A stretch of 64,000 bases of DNA from Thiomicrospira sp. ALE5 (GCF_900112445.1 NZ_FOYY01000004.1:124001-188000), one strand, 5' to 3'; shown: positions 46,846-55,630, counted from the first letter of the stretch. The notes: a model not told the origin generated them from the letters alone. Translations and numbers: made by a program.

Positions 46846-47632
46846 TTGAAACACTCCATGGTTCAACCGGATAATGGAATGGAACCGGACCATCTGCCCT
46901 GCCTTGCAAAAACTGCTGCACATATTCAGAATCTGACGCTTTAAGCTCGGCGGGTGAGCCTTCAGCAATAATGCGCCCTTCTGACAATACGCACGCATGA
47001 TCAGCTATCGATAATACTTCATCAACATCGTGCGAAACTAATACACTTGTTAAATGCAATTGATCATTCAATGACTTAATAAGCTTTATCAAAACCCCCA
47101 TTGTAATAGGATCTTGACCAACAAAAGGTTCGTCGTAAAAGATAACTTCTGGATCTAAAATGATTGCGCGCGCCAAGGCAACGCGTCTTGACATGCCGCC
47201 TGAAAGCTCTGCCGGCATGAGCTGTTTGGCGCCCCGTAACCCAACTGCTTCAAGCTTCATCTCAACCAGTTTTTCTATCAAACCAGGGGCGAGATTGCTA
47301 AAGTGCTCATGCAAGGGAAAAGCCACGTTTTCATAGACGCTTAAATCAGTTAACAGCGCGCCACTCTGAAACAACATACCCATTTTTTGCCGTAACCGAT
47401 AGAGCTGGCTACGCGACAAGGTTTGAATATCTTGCCCATAAAACAACACTTGACCATGATCTGGCTTGAGCTGACCCACCATTAGCTTCAACAGCGTCGT
47501 TTTACCCGTACCACTCGGCCCCATTATGGCCGTAATCTTTCCGGGATAAACACGAAAGCTTAGCTGATGAAAGATTTTTCGCGTTCCGCGACTAAAGCTT
47601 AAATTAATGACTTCTATAATGGGAGTTGACAA
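46838..47632 (-). CDS. mlaF: Phospholipid ABC transporter ATPase MlaF
   Basis: A 264-residue ATPase. Walker A is MGPSGTGKTTLLKLMVG, the signature is LSGGMSRRVALARA, and Walker B is VIFYDEPFVGQDP. It energises lipid movement through MlaE and MlaD. It is the first mla gene, 47 bases after the unknown gene at 47680. Confidence 0.95.
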   Translation of the reverse strand: MSTPIIEVINLSFSRGTRKIFHQLSFRVYPGKITAIMGPSGTGKTTLLKLMVGQLKPDHGQVLFYGQDIQTLSRSQLYRLRQKMGMLFQSGALLTDLSVYENVAFPLHEHFSNLAPGLIEKLVEMKLEAVGLRGAKQLMPAELSGGMSRRVALARAIILDPEVIFYDEPFVGQDPITMGVLIKLIKSLNDQLHLTSVLVSHDVDEVLSIADHACVLSEGRIIAEGSPAELKASDSEYVQQFLQGRADGPVPFHYPVEPWSVSND

Positions 47633-47679
47633 GTTTTACTCTTTCTTTATTTCAGTTGTAATGTGAACGCTAGGTGCGA

Positions 47680-48312
47680 CTAGTAGCCAAGTAACTCAAT
47701 CAAACTAGCTAGGTCCGTTAACTGTTTGACACTAACCTGACTGGGATCAACAAATACAGGCATCGCCGTCGTATTTGGCAGACTGGCTTTTAAAACATCA
47801 ATCAATTGACGCTGCTGTTTAATATTTTCTGGTAAATCATTAAGTATCGCCAAAGGCTGGCCAGAAAACCTTTGATTATTATAGTCCCATTGCCACCCAG
47901 ATAACACCCATGACTGATCCGTTGGCTGTAACAGGGTTGGGTTAGACGGCGAAGATTCCCATAGGTCAGCATGATTTTCAAAGCATTCCTGTGTCCATCC
48001 TTCTAGCAACAGCACACCCAGCCTATCACCCAAATGATCAGACAAGCGTTCAAACTGCCGCGCCGAGTCAGGGCACCAGGCCTGCCACCGCAGGTACAAC
48101 ATATTCTCAGCAAACATTGCCTCATCTAGCATGGTCAAAACAGCTTTATCCCATTTCATCCAATCCCCCTGAGTAGCCATAGCGACGCGGAAGTAATTGA
48201 AATAGTAATCAGCACACCATTCTTCAGGCAGGTCATCCGGATAAAATTGTCCTTTTAACACTTCTGACTGCCAATTATCGAAACCGACCGACATACTTTT
48301 TAATCGAGCCAT
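47680..48312 (-). CDS. Unknown 210-residue protein, faint DUF72 resemblance at N-terminus
   Basis: Tryptophan-rich for its size (about ten Trp). The opening SVGFDNWQSEVLKGQFYPDDLPEEWCADYYFNYF echoes the start of DUF72/YecE proteins (glycine-tryptophan, then GxFYPxxLP..W..YY), but the rest of that family's barrel is not evident and the protein is shorter. There is no signal peptide and no membrane segment. It is 47 bases upstream of mlaF on the same strand and may be co-transcribed. A second Met at residue 7 could be the start. Confidence 0.7.
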   Translation of the reverse strand: MARLKSMSVGFDNWQSEVLKGQFYPDDLPEEWCADYYFNYFRVAMATQGDWMKWDKAVLTMLDEAMFAENMLYLRWQAWCPDSARQFERLSDHLGDRLGVLLLEGWTQECFENHADLWESSPSNPTLLQPTDQSWVLSGWQWDYNNQRFSGQPLAILNDLPENIKQQRQLIDVLKASLPNTTAMPVFVDPSQVSVKQLTDLASLIELLGY

Positions 48313-48379
48313 ACTATTTGACCTACCTTCTTAATAAATGATTAAGATTACTCAATATATTGCCATAAAAAAAACTTAT

Positions 48380-48404
48380 AGGGATGATGCAATCCAAGTA
48401 TAAT
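48380..48404 (+). promoter_or_regulatory. Candidate promoter for the yrbG-kdsC-lpt run
   Basis: TATAAT at 48399-48404 (AAGTATAATAGC) is a perfect -10, 62 bases before the antiporter ATG. The hexamer at -35 (TTATAG) is weak. The 154-base gap 48313-48466 between divergent genes holds no other structure that I can see. Confidence 0.4.
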
Positions 48405-48466
48405 AGCAGTCAATATCAGGAAAAAACAGCATCTAGCTTTTTAAAAGATCAGGATTATAACGCCAA

Positions 48467-49456
48467 ATGATTGCTTCTCTCATGCTTCCATCATTGTTAC
48501 TTGTTTTGGGTCTTGCGATACTTGTTTTTAGTGCAAATTACTTTATTGACGGCGCGGCAAATATTGCACTCAGATACAATATTTCACCGTTGATTATAGG
48601 CGTCATTATTATTGGGTTTGGCACATCAAGTCCAGAAATCATAGTCGCCATTATTGCGTCATTAGAAGGTAATCCAGGGCTTGCCATTGGTAATGCAGTT
48701 GGCTCCAACATTACCAATATTGGACTTGTACTCGGTATTACGGCACTGATCACGCCCCTGGTAGTCAAATCGTCCTTATTGCGTCGTGAGTTTCCCATTC
48801 TAATGATTGTTACCGGCCTTGGGCTCGCACTTATTTTGGATCACAAGCTAAGTGTACTGGACGGTATTCTAATGCTAACCACCTTATTCGCCATCTTGGG
48901 CTGGATGATTTACACCAACCGCAATATTAGTTCAAATGACCCACTATCAGAAGACGTCAATAAAGAACTCAATGAAATTCCCAGGTTAAGTAGAGCCAAA
49001 GCACTAGCGTATCTTGGTATAGGGCTTGTTTTCTTGATTATCAGCGCACGCATGATGGTATGGGGGGCCGTAGAAATTGCCGAGTTTTTTGGTGTACCCG
49101 ACCTGATTATCGGTCTAACTATCATTGCAATTGGCACGAGCCTGCCTGAATTGGCTGCCGCCATAACAGCCGCACTAAAAAATGAAGTGGACTTAATGAT
49201 AGGCAACATTCTAGGCTCAAATTTATTTAATATCCTTGCCGTACTTGCCGTTCCATCGATTCTAGCACCCTCTCTGATTGATATTGAAGTGCTCAAACGC
49301 GACTACCCTATTATGCTTCTCTTTACCGTAGCCATGTTGCTTGTAGCCCTGCCTCGTAAAGGTAACGCAGCTATTTCACGTGCTGAAGGCGGCCTCCTTC
49401 TTACCCTGTTTGTTGGCTACCTAGGTCTGTTATACTATTCTATTAAAATGATCTAA
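48467..49456 (+). CDS. yrbG: Calcium/sodium antiporter (CaCA family)
   Basis: A 329-residue membrane protein with the two inverted alpha repeats of the CaCA family: GFGTSSPEIIVAIIASLEGNPGLAIGNAVGSNITNIG near the N-terminus and IAIGTSLPELAAAITAALKNEVDLMIGNILGSNLFNIL in the second half (each cited as a region). About ten membrane segments. It heads the kdsC-lptC-lptA-lptB run, as in E. coli, but kdsD is missing between it and kdsC. Confidence 0.92.
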   Translation: MIASLMLPSLLLVLGLAILVFSANYFIDGAANIALRYNISPLIIGVIIIGFGTSSPEIIVAIIASLEGNPGLAIGNAVGSNITNIGLVLGITALITPLVVKSSLLRREFPILMIVTGLGLALILDHKLSVLDGILMLTTLFAILGWMIYTNRNISSNDPLSEDVNKELNEIPRLSRAKALAYLGIGLVFLIISARMMVWGAVEIAEFFGVPDLIIGLTIIAIGTSLPELAAAITAALKNEVDLMIGNILGSNLFNILAVLAVPSILAPSLIDIEVLKRDYPIMLLFTVAMLLVALPRKGNAAISRAEGGLLLTLFVGYLGLLYYSIKMI

Positions 49457-49474
49457 ATTTAAGAGAATAGCTTA

Positions 49475-49996
49475 ATGGACTTAGCCACACGTGCCACTAA
49501 AATAAAACTACTCATTCTAGATGTCGATGGCGTACTAACAGACAACCGCTTGTTCTATGGTGATAACGGAGTAGAGTACAAAAGCTTCTATACTCGCGAC
49601 GGCCATGCCATGGTTTTATGGCGCAAAAGCGGCCTGAATTTAGGTGTGATCACCGGACGCAAATCGCAACTGGTCACGCAACGCATGACCGATCTAAAGG
49701 TAAAATATCTATTTCAAGGCGTGCCAGACAAGTTACCTGTTTTTGAGCAACTGTTACAAGACGAAGGCTTGCACGCTGACGAGATCGCCTACATGGGAGA
49801 TGATATTTTAGACCTACCTATTCTCACCCGAGTCGGCCTCGCTAGCTGCCCCAAAGATGCCGACCCAGAAGTGATTAATCGTGTTCACTTTGTCAGTGAA
49901 AAAGTTGGGGGACAAGGTGCTGTTCGTGAGCTGATTGAAATGATTTTAAAAGCTCAAGGTCGCTGGCAAACCCATCTTGACTTCTATCTTCGTTAA
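49475..49996 (+). CDS. kdsC: 3-deoxy-D-manno-octulosonate 8-phosphate phosphatase
   Basis: A 173-residue HAD-type phosphatase of the C0 (tetrameric, capless) class. Motif I is LLILDVDGVLTDNRLFYG, motif II GVITGRKS, motif III/IV YMGDDILDLPIL. It removes phosphate from Kdo-8-phosphate for lipopolysaccharide core synthesis. It begins 18 bases after yrbG. Confidence 0.95.
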   Translation: MDLATRATKIKLLILDVDGVLTDNRLFYGDNGVEYKSFYTRDGHAMVLWRKSGLNLGVITGRKSQLVTQRMTDLKVKYLFQGVPDKLPVFEQLLQDEGLHADEIAYMGDDILDLPILTRVGLASCPKDADPEVINRVHFVSEKVGGQGAVRELIEMILKAQGRWQTHLDFYLR

Positions 49997-49997
49997 G

Positions 49998-50573
49998 ATG
50001 TGGGCTATCACGCTAAAAAAAGCCAACAAAACCCTAATGGTGTTGCTGGCTTTAATACTAGCAGGCCTGCTTACCCTCTTAATCAATACCCAGCACACCC
50101 ACCAACCCTACACTGAGTTAACGCTGACACTTCCAGCAGATCACCAATGGACATTGCAATCTAGCCAAACCTGGCGCATAGACTACAAACAGCCCAACCA
50201 AAGCCAGCTTCTTATCAGCCCTCTTACCTATCACTCAAACCAAGCTACGCATTTAAACAATCCGTTATTTATTCGCTTTGGTGAGCAAATAATTAGTGCG
50301 CGCGCGCGCGAAGGCAAACTAAAAAATAACCAACTTCGGCTACTTCACCAGGTTGAATTAACCAATCATCCAGCACAAATGGAGCAATCGTGGATTATGA
50401 ACAGCGATGAGTTATATTATAGCAGCGATACTGATAAAGCTTATGGTGAAGGGGCTGTAAGCTTTACCCATGCGACTCTGCGCCAAACAGGGAGAGATTA
50501 TGTTTATAATTTGACACAAGACCATTTAACCCTCAAACATGACGTAATAACTTATTATGACTCGACTCCTTAA
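49998..50573 (+). CDS. lptC: LPS export protein LptC
   Basis: About 191 residues from the ATG at 49998, one base after the kdsC stop; a TTG at 49977 would extend back into kdsC. One N-terminal membrane anchor (LMVLLALILAGLLTLLI) precedes a beta-jellyroll periplasmic domain. LptC passes LPS from the LptBFG complex to LptA. A run of alternating GC (50298-50310) lies in mid-gene. The reading frame overlaps lptA by 17 bases. Confidence 0.87.
   Translation: MWAITLKKANKTLMVLLALILAGLLTLLINTQHTHQPYTELTLTLPADHQWTLQSSQTWRIDYKQPNQSQLLISPLTYHSNQATHLNNPLFIRFGEQIISARAREGKLKNNQLRLLHQVELTNHPAQMEQSWIMNSDELYYSSDTDKAYGEGAVSFTHATLRQTGRDYVYNLTQDHLTLKHDVITYYDSTP
50298..50310. repeat. Alternating (GC)6.5 tract within lptC
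   Basis: Thirteen alternating G and C bases encode the SARAREG segment of LptC. Such a tract can adopt Z-DNA and is prone to two-base slippage, which would frameshift lptC. At this length it may be no more than a codon-use accident. Confidence 0.8.
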
Positions 50574-51090
50574 ACATTTTCTCACCACATTTTTTGGCTT
50601 AATATTGTTGATCACTCTGGCACCGTCCTTATACGCCCAGTCCACAAATCAACAGCCAATTACCATTGAAGCGAATCAACTTGATGCCTTCGACCAAATT
50701 GGAGAGAGCCACTACCAAGGTGAGGTTTTAGCGCAGCGCGGTAATATAACCATTCGCGGCGAAAATCTTGTCGTTTTTCACCCGCAGCGAGTTATCAACC
50801 GCTTAGTGACCAACGGACAACCGGCTCAATTTGAAATGCAAAACAACGATCAAGGGCAGATTAAAGGCCAAGCGGAACAAATTGTTTATTACGTTGACCA
50901 AGAAATAGCACATTTAATTGGCAATGCTTTTGTTGACCAAGATAGTAGCCAATCCATTCGCGCAGGCCTAATAATAATCGATTTAAACACCATGACAATG
51001 CAGGCCAGTGGTAACACACACGCCACCGACCAAACACCGGAAAAGCAAGGGCGCGTAGAAATGATTTTCACTCCTGGAAATCAAAACTAA
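50557..51090 (+). CDS. lptA: LPS-transport periplasmic protein LptA
   Basis: A 177-residue protein with a signal peptide ([18 protein letters not shown]) and an OstA/LptA-N beta-jellyroll domain ([30 protein letters not shown] start). LptA monomers stack to bridge the periplasm for LPS. Its start lies 17 bases inside lptC and its stop shares a base with the lptB ATG (TAATG). Confidence 0.92.
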   Translation: MTRLLKHFLTTFFGLILLITLAPSLYAQSTNQQPITIEANQLDAFDQIGESHYQGEVLAQRGNITIRGENLVVFHPQRVINRLVTNGQPAQFEMQNNDQGQIKGQAEQIVYYVDQEIAHLIGNAFVDQDSSQSIRAGLIIIDLNTMTMQASGNTHATDQTPEKQGRVEMIFTPGNQN

Positions 51091-51815
51091 TGGCACATTT
51101 CTATGCTCGCAACCTGGCAAAAAGCTATAAAAAATATCGTGTAGTTGAGTCGGTCGATCTCGATGTGCAAAGTGGTCAAGTGGTCGGGTTGTTAGGGCCA
51201 AATGGTGCCGGAAAAACCACCACCTTTTACATGATGACTGGCTTGGTACCCCATAATGCCGGACATATTTTTCTTGATGATCAAGACATCAGTGATCTCT
51301 CGATTGATCAACGTGCTAGGCTCGGTATTGGCTACCTACCCCAAGAAGCGTCAATCTTTCGCAAACTCACTGTCTACGATAATATTATGGCCATTCTAGA
51401 AATGCGACCAGAGCTTACATCTGAGCAACGTAATACTAAATTAAACGAGCTTTTAACCGACCTTAATATTCACCACATTGTAAAACAACTCGGCCAAGCC
51501 TTATCCGGTGGCGAACGCAGACGTGTTGAAATTGCACGAGCGCTGGCTATGGAGCCAAAATTCATCCTGCTTGATGAACCTTTTGCCGGCGTTGACCCCA
51601 TATCCGTTAAGGACATCCAAGCCATCATTAATCACTTAAAAAACAAACATATTGGCATATTAATCACCGACCACAATGTGCGAGAAACCCTTGGCGTTTG
51701 TGATTACGCCTACATTCTTCATGCAGGACATATTCTCGCCTCAGGCGCGCCCCACGAGCTATTAGAAAATCAAGATGTTCGCGCAGTATATCTGGGCGAC
51801 AACTTTAGCCTCTAG
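51090..51815 (+). CDS. lptB: LPS-export ABC ATPase LptB
   Basis: A 241-residue ATPase. Walker A is [17 protein letters not shown], signature [16 protein letters not shown], Walker [14 protein letters not shown]. It powers LPS extraction from the inner membrane with LptFG and LptC. In E. coli rpoN follows; here hpf follows directly, so rpoN is encoded elsewhere. Confidence 0.96.
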   Translation: MAHFYARNLAKSYKKYRVVESVDLDVQSGQVVGLLGPNGAGKTTTFYMMTGLVPHNAGHIFLDDQDISDLSIDQRARLGIGYLPQEASIFRKLTVYDNIMAILEMRPELTSEQRNTKLNELLTDLNIHHIVKQLGQALSGGERRRVEIARALAMEPKFILLDEPFAGVDPISVKDIQAIINHLKNKHIGILITDHNVRETLGVCDYAYILHAGHILASGAPHELLENQDVRAVYLGDNFSL

Positions 51816-51903
51816 CGCTTAGTTTGGATTCGTACTAACCTACCTTGTGTTATACTCGTGTTGGGCCATATATAAAAATAACTTTGCATAAGGAGATTAC
51901 AGA

Positions 51904-52233
51904 ATGCAAATCAATATCACAGGTCACCATGTAGAACTAACCGATGCGTTACGAGACTATGTCCACGAAAAAATGGCAAAATTAGAACGTCATTTTGACC
52001 ATGTTACCAATGTGCACGTAATTTTAACGATTGAAAAACAAAACCAAAAAGCAGAAGCGACTGTTCATGTATCAGGACAAGATCTATTTGCACAAAGTGA
52101 AACACAAGACATGTACGCGTCGATTGACGGCTTAATTGACAAACTAGATCGCCAAATCATTAAGCACAAAGAAAAAATCAGTGATCACAATCAGAAATCG
52201 GGTGGTGTTAAAAGCATGGCCATCGATGCTTAA
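51904..52233 (+). CDS. hpf: Ribosome hibernation promoting factor, short form
   Basis: A 109-residue protein of the short HPF/YfiA type: MQINITGHHVELTDALRDYVHEKMAKLERHF at the start and SIDGLIDKLDRQIIKHKEK near the end. It binds idle 70S ribosomes and promotes 100S dimers in slow growth. AAGGAG lies seven bases before the ATG. The 88 bases after lptB carry a TATACT and may hold a separate promoter. Confidence 0.94.
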   Translation: MQINITGHHVELTDALRDYVHEKMAKLERHFDHVTNVHVILTIEKQNQKAEATVHVSGQDLFAQSETQDMYASIDGLIDKLDRQIIKHKEKISDHNQKSGGVKSMAIDA

Positions 52234-52270
52234 TCTTTCATTCAAACCCGCATTGCATGAAAGATAGAAC

Positions 52271-52295
52271 CCGCTGCTTATTTTCTTAGCAGCGG
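52271..52295. terminator. Convergent hairpin between hpf and the phosphatase gene
   Basis: CCGCTGCT (52271-52278) pairs perfectly with AGCAGCGG (52288-52295) around a nine-base loop. There is no clear T-run on either strand, so it may be rho-assisted. A second inverted repeat, ATCTTTCAT/ATGAAAGAT, flanks 52233-52265. Confidence 0.5.
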
Positions 52296-52312
52296 TGCAA
52301 TTAAAGAAAACA

Positions 52313-52804
52313 TTACCAGCCCTGTCGCCGTTTAATCTCAGCTAATAAATTTTGACACGCTTTTTCGACCATATCAAACACCTGCTCGAAACCTTTTGAA
52401 CCACCATAATAAGGATCGGGCACATCTTTTCGCCTGACTTCAGGTGCATAATCAAGTAAATAGCTGACTCGGTGCAATTCTTCACGCGGCCCCAATTCAG
52501 TTACAAGCTGGTGATTATACTCATCCATTACTAACAAGTAGTCGAACTCATAAAAATCACTAAAGTCAACTTTACGCGCACGCAGATCAGCCATTGGAAT
52601 ACTCCGCTTTGCAGCCGTTGCCATTGAGCGCTCATCAGGAGGGTTGCCAATGTGGTAAGCATGCGTACCCGCTGAGTCAATTACAATTCTATCCGCTAAG
52701 CCAGCCTCATTTACGAGCTTACGAAACACAGCATGGGCCGTAGGGGAACGACAAATATTACCCATGCAAATAAATAACACACCAACTGACTTATCTCGTT
52801 CCAT
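52313..52804 (-). CDS. Low-molecular-weight protein tyrosine phosphatase
   Basis: A 163-residue phosphatase with the C-x5-R P-loop at the N-terminus (FICMGNICRSPTAHAVF, nucleophile near residue 13) and the general-acid DPYYG motif near residue 133. Bacterial members act on exopolysaccharide tyrosine kinases or on arginine/tyrosine phosphates. No kinase gene is adjacent, so the substrate is open. It is convergent with hpf and divergent from the pseudouridine synthase gene. Confidence 0.92.
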   Translation of the reverse strand: MERDKSVGVLFICMGNICRSPTAHAVFRKLVNEAGLADRIVIDSAGTHAYHIGNPPDERSMATAAKRSIPMADLRARKVDFSDFYEFDYLLVMDEYNHQLVTELGPREELHRVSYLLDYAPEVRRKDVPDPYYGGSKGFEQVFDMVEKACQNLLAEIKRRQGW

Positions 52805-52926
52805 AACTCACCTATTCAATACATATAATCAAATTGCCCACCCGCATAATAGAAAGCTGACTATCGAGGATGCCAACAATCCTTCTAACAGGTAAAATAT
52901 TTGTTTTGAACTATAACCTAACTACT

Positions 52927-53586
52927 ATGCCCTCATCTACCCCTTTCAATGATTGGATCATTTTTGAAGATGATGCCCTATTAGCCATTAACAAGCCTAG
53001 CGGCATTCTGTCCGTACCTGGTAAACCGCCTAACCCAACCCCCTGTGTGCAAGATTACTACCCTAACCATCAATCTGGGTTGCTAACAATACATCGACTG
53101 GATATGGACACGTCGGGTATTTTGTTGTTAGCCAAAACCAAAGCAGCACATCGTGCCCTCAGTATTGCTTTTCAAAACCGCCAAACCAAAAAAACATATG
53201 ATGCACTGTGTGCTGGCACGCTATTACAAAAGCAAGGCCGTATTCAACTACCTATGCGTTGTGACTGGGACAGCCGCCCTCGGCAATGTATTGACTTTAC
53301 ACAAGGTCGTCATGCTCAAACATATTGGCACCTTACTAAACAACATCCAGACTACTGCGCAGTTAACCTTTACCCCATTACAGGACGCTCTCATCAGTTG
53401 CGCTTGCACATGAAAATGCTAGGCCACCCTATTTTGGGCGATACCCTATATGCAGATCAGACGGCCTGCCAGCAGGCTGATAGACTTTGCCTTCATGCAA
53501 GCCAACTCAACTTTATCCACCCAGAATCGTTGAATAATGTTGCATTAACCTGCCCATCAAGCTTTAATTTAACAATATCAAGTTAA
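52927..53586 (+). CDS. RluA-family pseudouridine synthase
   Basis: About 219 residues from the Met at 52927 (MPSSTPFNDW); an upstream start at 52870 adds 19 non-conserved residues. The catalytic aspartate is in HRLDMDTSGILLLAK, and LYPITGRSHQLRLHM plus GDTLYA follow, all RluA-type. The short form without an S4 domain, starting near IIFEDDALLAINKPSG, is closest to RluA (23S rRNA U746 and tRNA U32), but other short members exist. Confidence 0.85.
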   Translation: MPSSTPFNDWIIFEDDALLAINKPSGILSVPGKPPNPTPCVQDYYPNHQSGLLTIHRLDMDTSGILLLAKTKAAHRALSIAFQNRQTKKTYDALCAGTLLQKQGRIQLPMRCDWDSRPRQCIDFTQGRHAQTYWHLTKQHPDYCAVNLYPITGRSHQLRLHMKMLGHPILGDTLYADQTACQQADRLCLHASQLNFIHPESLNNVALTCPSSFNLTISS

Positions 53587-53639
53587 ATATGATTTAATTC
53601 AATCATTAGAAAGTAAAATGTACAATTGAGTGTTTGCCA

Positions 53640-53963
53640 ATGACAAATCAAGATTACCTAGACATGTTTGATACAGATGATGAAAAAGCAGCCGTAGAAT
53701 CCATTGTTGACGAGATTGATAATGACATATTTAGTATAGAAGATGCTTTGTTAGACGACATCAATTCAATCGAATTAGATCTTGAATCAAGCCAATATAC
53801 CGACGAACATGCTCATAATCTTGACATGTCATCAGACCAAAGCGAAGTGTCATTTTTATCCAAGAAGCTTGCCGACATGCAACATCAACATCAATTACAA
53901 CAAAAACACTTCTCGGAACTTTGTAAGAAAACGGCACCTAACTGGCAGTCAACCCTAAAATAA
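53640..53963 (+). CDS. Small acidic protein of unknown function
   Basis: 107 residues from the ATG at 53640. The first 65 residues are very acidic (DYLDMFDTDDEKAAVESIVDEIDND), with few charges of the opposite sign; the tail is helical and glutamine/histidine-rich (QHQHQLQQKHFSEL). There is no signal peptide or membrane segment. It lies 20 bases before the coiled-coil membrane protein and may be its cytoplasmic partner. I do not recognise the family. Confidence 0.65.
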   Translation: MTNQDYLDMFDTDDEKAAVESIVDEIDNDIFSIEDALLDDINSIELDLESSQYTDEHAHNLDMSSDQSEVSFLSKKLADMQHQHQLQQKHFSELCKKTAPNWQSTLK

Positions 53964-53983
53964 TTAGTTCAAGGTAGATATAC

Positions 53984-54880
53984 ATGAATAACCCTGACTT
54001 AACACAGGTTTACAACGAAACAACACTATTGCTTCAGGATGGCATTAAAACCAATCAACAGGCGACTGAGTTTACACTCCACCTAGCAGAGCAACAAACC
54101 GAACAACTACAATCTTTTAAAGAACAACTACAGCAACAACGTCATCAACAACGAGAGCTTGAGTCTAGCATCCAGAGAAGCAATAAGATGGTCGTTGGTT
54201 TATTTGTCATCGGCTTGGCGACATTGATTATTGGAATTGGCGCATTTAGTTGGCTAACCTATCAAATACACCAGCAGAATCAGCAACAAAAAATACAATT
54301 AAACTATCTAGCACAGCAACTAGAACACATTGAGCAGCAAGCCCTACCAAGCAGTGCGGCTATGCCAACTACACCATCGATTCCAGATCAAGCATCACTA
54401 AGTACTGAAACATCAACGCAGAATAATCAAAATGCAACACAAATTACTCAACTTAGCCGCTTAATGACGCTTCACTATGCAGAACATGACGAATCTTTAC
54501 AGCAACTGCACACCTATTTTGAACAACATTATGCACAACTCAGCGAATCAATAGACCTTGTTTCCAAATCCATTACAACAATGCAGTCAGAGCTTAGCGT
54601 TAAGACTGCGCCGAGTGAAGTCGACCTGAGTCCGATCAACAGACAAATTAACGCACAACAACAACGACTAGAACAGATTCAAACGGCGATGAGACAGCTT
54701 AGTGGTGCACTCAATGAGCTGGGTAATCAAAACACTCAAAATATTAACAACATACACCAGCGTCTAGATCAACTTGAAGAGAGGATAAATTTAAACTTTA
54801 AACAATTAAATGAAGTTTTGTCTGAATCACCCGTCAGAAAAGATTATATTTATCGCAATCCACAGCAATTTAACCCATAA
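53984..54880 (+). CDS. Coiled-coil membrane protein of unknown function
   Basis: A 298-residue protein. Residues 30-68 form a Gln-rich coiled coil, residues 69-93 one membrane segment (MVVGLFVIGLATLIIGIGAFSW), and most of 95-285 further coiled coil with a Ser/Thr-rich gap (about 120-150). The C-terminus ends RKDYIYRNPQQFNP. The topology suggests a bitopic protein with a long coiled domain on one side of the membrane. It follows the small acidic gene by 20 bases and precedes the FKBP gene by 11. I know no family for it. Confidence 0.7.
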   Translation: MNNPDLTQVYNETTLLLQDGIKTNQQATEFTLHLAEQQTEQLQSFKEQLQQQRHQQRELESSIQRSNKMVVGLFVIGLATLIIGIGAFSWLTYQIHQQNQQQKIQLNYLAQQLEHIEQQALPSSAAMPTTPSIPDQASLSTETSTQNNQNATQITQLSRLMTLHYAEHDESLQQLHTYFEQHYAQLSESIDLVSKSITTMQSELSVKTAPSEVDLSPINRQINAQQQRLEQIQTAMRQLSGALNELGNQNTQNINNIHQRLDQLEERINLNFKQLNEVLSESPVRKDYIYRNPQQFNP

Positions 54881-54891
54881 GGAAAATTTTC

Positions 54892-55584
54892 ATGCGTGTT
54901 AAAACTAAACTGCTTATTACTGCTTTCATTAGCCTGGGCCTATCCAGTGGTCACGCCAGCTCACTTACTACAACTTCAGAGCAAGCAAGCTATGCCGTTG
55001 GTGTCGATTTAGCCAACAATTTACAAGCACAGGGCATTAACTTAGACACAGACGCTTTTTTAACTGGATTGCGAGATAGCCTTACTGGACAAGCACTTAA
55101 ACTGACTCCTGAGCAAATGCAATCTGCGCTCACGCGATTTCAAGATGAACTTGAAATAAGCCGTAACTCAGAGTTACAGGCCTTGGCCGAAGAAAACCTT
55201 GCCAAGGGTGAAGCTTTTTTAGCCGAAAACGCCAAAAAAGAAGGCGTTGTTACGCTTGATAGTGGCTTGCAATATCGCATTATTGAGCAAGGCGAAGGCC
55301 CTAAACCAACTAAAGATGATGTCATCATTGCTCACTATAGAGGTGAACTAATAGATGGCACTGAATTTGACAGTTCTTTTAACCGGGGTACGCCTATTCA
55401 ATTTTCATTGGCTAATGTTATCCCTGGATGGCAGGAAATTATTCAATTGATGCAACCTGGCGCAAAATGGCAGGTGTTTATACCAAGCCAGCTAGCTTAT
55501 GGCTTACAGGGGGCTGGCAATATGATCGGACCCAATGAAACACTTATCTTTGAAATTCATTTCATTACTACTGCAGCAGATTAA
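54892..55584 (+). CDS. FKBP-type peptidyl-prolyl isomerase (FkpA/Mip-like)
   Basis: A 230-residue exported isomerase with a signal peptide (LLITAFISLGLSSGHAS), an N-terminal dimerisation helix domain (about 28-120, SYAVGVDLANNLQAQGI) and a C-terminal FKBP domain (about 125-225, VIAHYRGELIDGTEFDSSF; GWQEIIQLMQPGAKW). It speeds proline isomerisation and acts as a chaperone in the periplasm. The last gene of the plus-strand run. Confidence 0.93.
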   Translation: MRVKTKLLITAFISLGLSSGHASSLTTTSEQASYAVGVDLANNLQAQGINLDTDAFLTGLRDSLTGQALKLTPEQMQSALTRFQDELEISRNSELQALAEENLAKGEAFLAENAKKEGVVTLDSGLQYRIIEQGEGPKPTKDDVIIAHYRGELIDGTEFDSSFNRGTPIQFSLANVIPGWQEIIQLMQPGAKWQVFIPSQLAYGLQGAGNMIGPNETLIFEIHFITTAAD

Positions 55585-55600
55585 ATAAAATTGCTCGGCA

Positions 55601-55630
55601 AAAAAAAACCCAAGTCGGTCAACTTGGGCT
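55601..55630 (-). terminator. Terminator between the FKBP gene and htpG
   Basis: CCCAAGT (55609-55615) pairs with ACTTGGG (55622-55628). On the minus strand it is followed by eight T, so it should end the htpG transcript; on the plus strand the T-run is poor (CTTTGCC). A short inverted repeat, GTTGTT-GTA-AACAAC, lies about 35 bases further toward htpG. Confidence 0.8.

Noticed and set aside
46846-46998. 51-residue N-terminal extension of MlaE
   Set aside because: It lies inside mlaF in another frame and matches nothing in the family; the Met at 46845 gives the usual MlaE start.
51860-51900. Sigma-54-like site before hpf (TTGGGC ... TTTGC)
   Set aside because: The GG and GC elements are much more than ten bases apart, so RpoN could not use it.
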